47,083 nt of DNA. Origin: an uncultured Dysosmobacter sp. Its GTDB lineage: Bacteria; Bacillota; Clostridia; Oscillospirales; Oscillospiraceae. The stretch spans positions 1 to 47,083 of the forward strand of contig CAKUBJ010000012.1 of NCBI GenBank assembly GCA_934636905.1, read 5' to 3'. Shown here in pieces: positions 42,910 through 47,083 of the stretch; within the stretch, counting starts at the first letter, position 1; every line of letters begins with the position of its first letter. The translations under genes were made by a program, and so were the position numbers. The notes beneath the pieces were generated by a model. It was not told where the DNA came from, made no database searches, and saw only the letters and a program-made list of their open reading frames with translations.

Positions 42910-42941
42910 AAAGCGTGGGCGGGAAACCGCGCACGCTTTTT
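42910..42941 (+). terminator. Terminator after the DUF4179 gene
   Basis: AAAGCGTG pairs with CACGCTTT around an inner GCGG-GAAA-CCGC hairpin, followed by a T-tract. Its 3' arm overlaps the -35 of the next promoter. Confidence 0.75.
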
Positions 42942-42960
42942 CCCACGTCCGCATAGGCTG
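42933..42960 (+). promoter_or_regulatory. Sigma-K-like promoter of the amidase-domain gene
   Basis: AC at 42933-42934 and CATAGGCTG at 42952-42960 are separated by 17 bases. From GCATAG on, the sequence is almost identical to that before the cysteine-rich gene at 26198-26219, including GAAAGGGG. Confidence 0.5.
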
Positions 42961-42981
42961 GCGGGAAAGGGGAGTCCGCGG

Positions 42982-43482
42982 ATGCGCTTTACGCTCTATG
43001 ACCGGCGGGCCGCCGTGCTGTACGCCCACCGCTGGGCCTATGGCCGGAATCCCGCCTTTTACGACTACGAAAATCTGGGAGGCGACTGCACCAACTTCGC
43101 CTCCCAGTGCATCTATGCCGGCAGCGGCGTCATGAACTTCACCCCCACCTTCGGCTGGTATTACATCGACGCCAACCAGAAGGCGCCGGCCTGGACGGGG
43201 GTGCCGTATCTCTACAATTTCCTGACCCGGGAAGAGGAGTCCCCGGGGCCGGCCGCCCGGCTCTGCGAGATGGAGGAACTGCGCCCCGGGGATTTGATTC
43301 AGCTTTCCTTTGACGGAGAGACGTTCCGCCACTCGCCGGTGGTGGTGTCCGTAGGGAAGCCGGCGTCCGCCGGGAATATCCTGCTGGCCGCCCACAGCTA
43401 TGACGCAGACAACCGGCCTCTTGACACCTACGAGTACCGGGACATCCGGTTCCTGAAAATACGCGGCGTCTGGCGGCTGTAG
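42982..43482 (+). CDS. Amidase domain-containing protein (CHAP-like Amidase_6)
   Basis: A 166-residue protein of the putative amidase domain family. The catalytic Cys lies in GGDCTNFASQCIYAG (about 33-47) and a His in FRHSPVVVS or AAHSYDAD (about 115-135). There is no signal peptide, so it may act in the mother cell or spore, in line with its sigma-K-like promoter. The ATG follows a GGGGAG site. Homologues occur widely in spore-formers with no defined substrate. Confidence 0.8.
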   Translation: MRFTLYDRRAAVLYAHRWAYGRNPAFYDYENLGGDCTNFASQCIYAGSGVMNFTPTFGWYYIDANQKAPAWTGVPYLYNFLTREEESPGPAARLCEMEELRPGDLIQLSFDGETFRHSPVVVSVGKPASAGNILLAAHSYDADNRPLDTYEYRDIRFLKIRGVWRL

Positions 43483-43526
43483 ACAGCGGGCGGCGCGTGG
43501 ATTGACACATTTCCAAAAAACACGCC

Positions 43527-43555
43527 TTGACATTTCCCGGGAAATCCGTTACAAT
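43527..43555 (+). promoter_or_regulatory. Strong sigma-A promoter for the tyrosine T-box transcript
   Basis: TTGACA at 43527-43532 and TACAAT at 43550-43555 with a 17-base spacer, directly upstream of the T-box leader. Confidence 0.85.
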
Positions 43556-43560
43556 AGCCG

Positions 43561-43828
43561 CATTACAGCAATGATGCGGAGAAGTACGCGGATGCGTCCT
43601 GCCAAGAGAGCCCCTGAAATGGTGGAAAGGGGAGAGGACGGCCGCCGAACTACACCGCGGAGCTGGCACCCCAACGGCCCTTGGCTCAGTAGGCGTGCTC
43701 CGGGTGCGCCCGTTACCGCGCGGCCGTGTGATGGCACGGCGTGAGGCCGCGTTCCGCGAGGAGGCGGCGAACCAGAGGTGGTACCGCGTAATTGACGCCC
43801 TCTGTCCGGAAGGACAGGGGGCTTTTTT
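43561..43828 (+). promoter_or_regulatory. Tyrosine T-box riboswitch leader
   Basis: This leader has stem I with the AGTA S-turn (GAGAAGTACG near 43580), the AG-bulge and distal loop (AAGAGAG and GGTGGAAAGGGG, about 43604-43632), a specifier loop GAAC-TAC-AC with specifier TAC at 43651-43653, the conserved T-box AACCAGAGGTGGTACCGCG (43770-43788), and the terminator 43797-43828 (11-bp stem and six T). TAC reads tRNA-Tyr. The bulge TGGT would pair with the ACCA end of that tRNA. Uncharged tRNA-Tyr should allow transcription of the transporter and tyrS. Confidence 0.93.
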
Positions 43829-44719
43829 ATGGAAAAAACAGCGTCGGCGGAGAGACTCCGCCGGCGGGGGACGCGGTTTGTATTCTACGCCGCAGTGCTC
43901 TACAGCATCGGCGGGCTGTGCATCAAGGTGATTCCGTGGAACGCCATGAGCATCAACAGCGGGCGGAACATTCTGTCCATGCTGGTGATTGGCGGGTTCC
44001 TGTGCCTGACCCATCACCCTGTCCGGTTCAACCGCTGGATCGCTTTGGGAGCCATCAGCGTCTGCGGCACCAACACCCTGTACACGCTGGCCAACAAGCT
44101 GACCACCGCCGCCAACGCCATTGTGCTGCAGTACACGGCGCCGGTCTTTGTCATTCTGCTGAGCCTGCTGTTCTGGCGGAAGAAGCCGGATGGGCTGGAT
44201 CTTGCCGCCTGCGGGATTGTGCTCTGCGGCGTTGCCTGCTTTTTTGTGGACAGTCTGGAAATGGGCGGGATGGCCGGGAATGTGACGGCTCTGCTGAGCG
44301 GACTGTGCTATGCCGGCGTGTTTCTGCTGAACGATCTGCCGGAGACGGATCCGTTATCCTCCGTATTCTGGGGGGATCTTTTCAGCGCGGTTATCGGCCT
44401 GCCGTTCCTGCTGAGGGAAACAGTGTTTACGCCTGCTGCCCTGACCGGCATCTTTGTGCTGGGCGTTTTTCAGGTGGGACTTGCCTATGTGCTGATGTGC
44501 ACGGGGCTGAAAACCACGCCTGCGGTGCGGGCAGCGCTTATCAGCGGGATTGAGCCGGTGCTGAACCCTCTGCTGGTGGCGGTTTTCTACCGGGAGCAGG
44601 TAGGGCTTGCCGCACTGGCCGGCGCGGTGATCGTCATCTGCGGCGTCGTCTGGTACAGTGTGGCCAAGAGCCGCAGAAATGAATCCATATCAGAAAAGAA
44701 CCATCATCAAAATCATTAA
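43829..44719 (+). CDS. EamA/DMT-family transporter, probable tyrosine-responsive amino-acid carrier
   Basis: A 296-residue polytopic protein with about ten membrane helices in two EamA repeats (RNILSMLVIGGFL and LISGIEPVLNPLLVAVF are typical). EamA carriers move small metabolites including amino acids. Control by a tyrosine T-box and co-transcription with tyrS suggest a role in tyrosine or aromatic amino-acid transport, which is inference. The ATG lies immediately after the terminator T-run, and its ribosome binding site (AGGGGG) is inside the terminator 3' arm. Confidence 0.88.
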   Translation: MEKTASAERLRRRGTRFVFYAAVLYSIGGLCIKVIPWNAMSINSGRNILSMLVIGGFLCLTHHPVRFNRWIALGAISVCGTNTLYTLANKLTTAANAIVLQYTAPVFVILLSLLFWRKKPDGLDLAACGIVLCGVACFFVDSLEMGGMAGNVTALLSGLCYAGVFLLNDLPETDPLSSVFWGDLFSAVIGLPFLLRETVFTPAALTGIFVLGVFQVGLAYVLMCTGLKTTPAVRAALISGIEPVLNPLLVAVFYREQVGLAALAGAVIVICGVVWYSVAKSRRNESISEKNHHQNH

Positions 44720-44736
44720 AATAAGGAGAGACAACC

Positions 44737-45963
44737 ATGCAGATTTACGAAGAACTGAAAGCCCGTGGGCTGATTGCGCAGGTTACGGACGAGGAACAGA
44801 TCCGGGAACTGGTGAACAACGGCAAGGCCAAGTTTTATATCGGCTTTGACTGCACGGCAGACTCGCTGACTGCCGGTCACTTTATGGCGCTGACGCTGAT
44901 GAAGCGGCTTCAGATGGCTGGCAACCAGCCGGTGGCGCTCATTGGCGGCGGCACGACAATGATCGGGGATCCGTCCGGCCGGACGGATATGCGCAAAATG
45001 CTGACGCGTGAGGATATCGACCACAACGCTGAGTGCTTCAAGCGCCAGATGGAGCGCTTTATCGACTTTGGCGAGGGAAAGGCCATCATGGTCAACAACG
45101 CCGACTGGCTGATGAAGCTGAACTACATTGAACTGCTGCGTGAGGTTGGCGCGTGTTTCTCGGTCAACAACATGCTGCGTGCCAAGTGCTATGAGCAGCG
45201 GATGGAGAAGGGCCTGAGCTTCCTTGAATTCAACTATATGATCATGCAGTCGTATGACTTCTACTACCTGTTCCAGCACTACAACTGCAATATGCAGTTT
45301 GGCGGCGACGATCAGTGGTCGAATATGTTGGGCGGCACAGAGCTCATCCGCCGCAAGCTTGGCAAGGATGCGCACGCCATGACCATCACACTTCTGACCG
45401 ACTCGCAGGGCAAGAAGATGGGCAAGACCGCGGGCAACGCCGTCTGGCTCGACCCGAACAAGACCAGCCCCTTTGATTTCTATCAGTACTGGCGCAACGT
45501 GGGCGATCAGGATGTTATGAAGTGCATCCGGATGCTGACGTTCCTGCCGCTGGAGCAGATTGACGCCATGGACAGCTGGGAGGGCAGCCAGCTGAATCAG
45601 GCCAAGGAGATCCTTGCCTACGAACTGACCAAGCTGGTGCACGGCGAGGCTGAGGCCGACAAGGCACAGGAGGCTGCCCGCGCCCTTTTCGGCGGCAGCG
45701 GCAGCAGCGAGAATATGCCCTCCACCCAGCTGCCGGAGGCACGGTTTACCGACGGCAAGATCGGCGCCATTGAACTGCTGGTGGCCTGCGGCCTGTGTGC
45801 CTCCAACGGCGAAGCCCGGCGGCTGATCCAGCAGGGAGGCGTGGCCGTGGATGACCGGAAGGTGGCGTCCATTGACGTGACCTTCGATCAGGCGCAGTTT
45901 GCCGGTGACGGCGTGGTGATCAAAAAGGGCAAGAAGGTGTTCCACCGGGCTTACACCGCCTGA
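44737..45963 (+). CDS. tyrS: Tyrosyl-tRNA synthetase
   Basis: A 408-residue class I synthetase. It has the Rossmann fold with the HIGH-like DSLTAGHFMALTL (about 47-59), YNCNMQFGGDDQWSNM for the tyrosine pocket, the KMSKS-like GKKMGKTAGN (about 226-235), and a C-terminal S4-type RNA-binding domain (about 340-408). AAGGAGAGA precedes the ATG. It is downstream of the T-box leader and the EamA gene. Its first three quarters use more CGC/CGT and less CGG than neighbouring genes, hinting at a different origin. Confidence 0.96.
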   Translation: MQIYEELKARGLIAQVTDEEQIRELVNNGKAKFYIGFDCTADSLTAGHFMALTLMKRLQMAGNQPVALIGGGTTMIGDPSGRTDMRKMLTREDIDHNAECFKRQMERFIDFGEGKAIMVNNADWLMKLNYIELLREVGACFSVNNMLRAKCYEQRMEKGLSFLEFNYMIMQSYDFYYLFQHYNCNMQFGGDDQWSNMLGGTELIRRKLGKDAHAMTITLLTDSQGKKMGKTAGNAVWLDPNKTSPFDFYQYWRNVGDQDVMKCIRMLTFLPLEQIDAMDSWEGSQLNQAKEILAYELTKLVHGEAEADKAQEAARALFGGSGSSENMPSTQLPEARFTDGKIGAIELLVACGLCASNGEARRLIQQGGVAVDDRKVASIDVTFDQAQFAGDGVVIKKGKKVFHRAYTA

Positions 45964-45996
45964 TTCCCGGAACTTAGTTTTATTGAATCGTGAACG

Positions 45997-46029
45997 AAAG
46001 TGCCGCTGTTTTTCAACAGCGGCACTTTT
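45997..46029. terminator. Bidirectional terminator between tyrS and dapA
   Basis: A perfect 14-bp stem, AAAGTGCCGCTGTT with its complement, and loop TTTC, with T-tracts readable for both convergent genes. Confidence 0.85.
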
Positions 46030-46050
46030 CCCGGGAAAAGACTGCTCAAA

Positions 46051-46944
46051 TCATGACTGGGGAAGCAGATCCCAGGCGGAGAGAGCCAGCTTCAGCTTTT
46101 CCACGCTGGCGTCCGTGGGAGGGCAGAGGGGGAGCCGCAGCTCCCCGGCGTCCAGCCCCATGAGATTCAGAGCCGTCTTGACGGGGATGGGATTGACCTC
46201 GCAGAACAGGGCGTCGCAGAGGGGCTTCAGCTTTAATTGCAGCCTGCCGGCGGCGGCATAGTCATTGGCAAGGCACAGAGATGCCAGCCGGTGCATCTGA
46301 GCCGGGAGGAGGTTGGCCGCCACGGAGATAACGCCGGAGCCGCCCAGCATACAGACGGCGGCGGTTTCGTCATCATTGCCGGACCAGACGGCAAAATCGG
46401 CAGGGCAGAGGTTCCGGATTTTCTGAATCTGGCTGAGACTGCCGGAGGCCTCCTTGATGCCGGCAATGTTAGGGTGCCGGGACAGTTCCGCACAGGTTTC
46501 CGGCAGGATATTGACCCCGGTGCGGGAGGGGACGTTGTAGAGGATGATGGGGATGTTCACCGCATCGGCAACGGTTTTGAAGTGCCGCAGAAGCCCCTGC
46601 TGGGTGGCCTTGTTGTAATAGGGGGTGACAACCAGCAGGCCGTCCACCCCCAGCCGCTCTGCCGCCAGTGAGTTTTCCCGGGCTGCCCGGGTATCGTTGG
46701 CGCCGGTTCCCGCAATCACCGGAACCCGTCCCGCCGCCCGCTCCACACAGAAGCCGATGGCCTCCTGCCGCTCTGCGGTGGTCATGGTGGCGGCCTCTCC
46801 GGTGGTGCCGCAGACGATGATCGCATCGGTGCCGCCGGCAATCTGCCGGTCAATGAGCCTGCCGAAGGATGACAGATTCACCTTTCCGTCCTTGAATGGC
46901 GTTACGATGGCCACCCCAGAGCCTGTAAAGAGAATTTTCTTCAC
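46051..46944 (-). CDS. dapA: 4-hydroxy-tetrahydrodipicolinate synthase
   Basis: A 298-residue class I aldolase condensing pyruvate with aspartate semialdehyde, the first committed step to diaminopimelate, lysine and spore dipicolinate. It has the substrate loop CGTTGEAATM (about 45-54), Tyr in LYNVPSRTGVN (about 135) and Schiff-base Lys in IAGIKEASG (about 163). The GTG start at 46944 follows GGGAGGT. ATGs further upstream would lie in a terminator hairpin. lysC in this window feeds the same pathway. Confidence 0.95.
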   Translation of the reverse strand: MKKILFTGSGVAIVTPFKDGKVNLSSFGRLIDRQIAGGTDAIIVCGTTGEAATMTTAERQEAIGFCVERAAGRVPVIAGTGANDTRAARENSLAAERLGVDGLLVVTPYYNKATQQGLLRHFKTVADAVNIPIILYNVPSRTGVNILPETCAELSRHPNIAGIKEASGSLSQIQKIRNLCPADFAVWSGNDDETAAVCMLGGSGVISVAANLLPAQMHRLASLCLANDYAAAGRLQLKLKPLCDALFCEVNPIPVKTALNLMGLDAGELRLPLCPPTDASVEKLKLALSAWDLLPQS

Positions 46945-46972
46945 AGCAATTACCTCCCGTTTTCCCATAATA

Positions 46973-47004
46973 AAAAGCGGACGCCTCATTCGGCATCCGC
47001 TTTT
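46973..47004 (-). terminator. Terminator upstream of dapA on the minus strand
   Basis: AAAAGCGGA pairs with TCCGCTTTT, with a GCC/GGC inner pair, then TTTTTATTA on the minus strand. It overlaps the end of a gene entering from the right. Confidence 0.65.
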
Positions 47005-47083
47005 GTATCATCAATGACCTGATTTTCCCTTATAAAGCCGTATTCCTTTACAGTGCCTGAATATAGCCCTTTTTGCACAGCAG
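46986..47083 (-). CDS. C-terminal end of an unidentified gene
   Basis: Thirty-one sense codons are open from the right edge to a TGA at 46986-46988, ending NQVIDDTKADAE. A terminator begins over the stop codon, as expected for a real gene end, but the fragment is too short and AT-rich to identify. It would be upstream of dapA on the same strand. Confidence 0.4.
   Translation of the reverse strand, partial: AVQKGLYSGTVKEYGFIRENQVIDDTKADAE

Noticed and set aside
43575..43590. GTAC near 43586 as the T-box specifier
   Set aside because: That is the 5' S-turn (AGTA) of stem I. The specifier position by analogy with glyQS is the TAC following GAAC at 43647-43653.

Overview
The window looks like chromosome from a GC-rich, endospore-forming Clostridia, most likely a gut Oscillospirales/Ruminococcaceae-type organism. 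The evidence is a complete spoIIIA operon, spoIIM, cwlD and cotJ genes, a tyrosine T-box leader, Gram-positive ribosome binding sites, and CGG-rich, GC-rich codon use. No rRNA, tRNA or CRISPR array is visible. Layout: the left edge carries the 3' end of an IS256-family transposase. Bases 640-9250 hold a wall-precursor and translation cluster (ddl, murF, an ABC-F ATPase, a flavodoxin, prfA, a fused Sua5-CoaE gene, a membrane protein). An M18 aminopeptidase follows, whose 3' end is duplicated around a hairpin-rich insert. Bases 11060-15720 hold an aspartate-family amino-acid cluster (ACT protein, hom, lysC, second ACT protein, UPF0210). queH lies on the minus strand, divergent from a 2-hydroxyacyl-CoA dehydratase activase system that is split into two ORFs. 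Bases 21100-23700 are an accessory patch: a small ORF and a large serine recombinase abut a spore-coat cotJ operon and end it after 65 conserved residues of CotJC, so cotJC is broken. cwlD and radA point away from it. A cysteine-rich conserved protein with a late-sporulation-type promoter is followed by an array of five hairpins, and then spoIIIAA-AH behind a textbook sigma-E promoter. Next come asp23, nusB, an acyltransferase, xseA, xseB, ispA, tgt, a 280-bp inverted-repeat-bounded element in the yajC leader, yajC, a TIGR04086 protein, spoIIM and xerD. The right end has an ECF sigma/anti-sigma pair, an amidase-domain protein with a promoter almost identical to that of the cysteine-rich gene, a tyrosine T-box controlling an EamA transporter plus tyrS, and dapA on the minus strand. 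How the genes work together: many are sporulation functions. SpoIIIAA-AH and SpoIIM act in engulfment and in the mother-cell/forespore channel, CwlD in cortex modification and CotJ in the coat. DapA with LysC feeds lysine, diaminopimelate and dipicolinate, which serve both wall and spore. The most unusual items are the recombinase-broken cotJC, the hairpin-array repeats at two loci, the structured element before yajC, the Sua5-CoaE and CotJA-CotJB fusions, and a repeated GCATAGNCTGG promoter-like motif.
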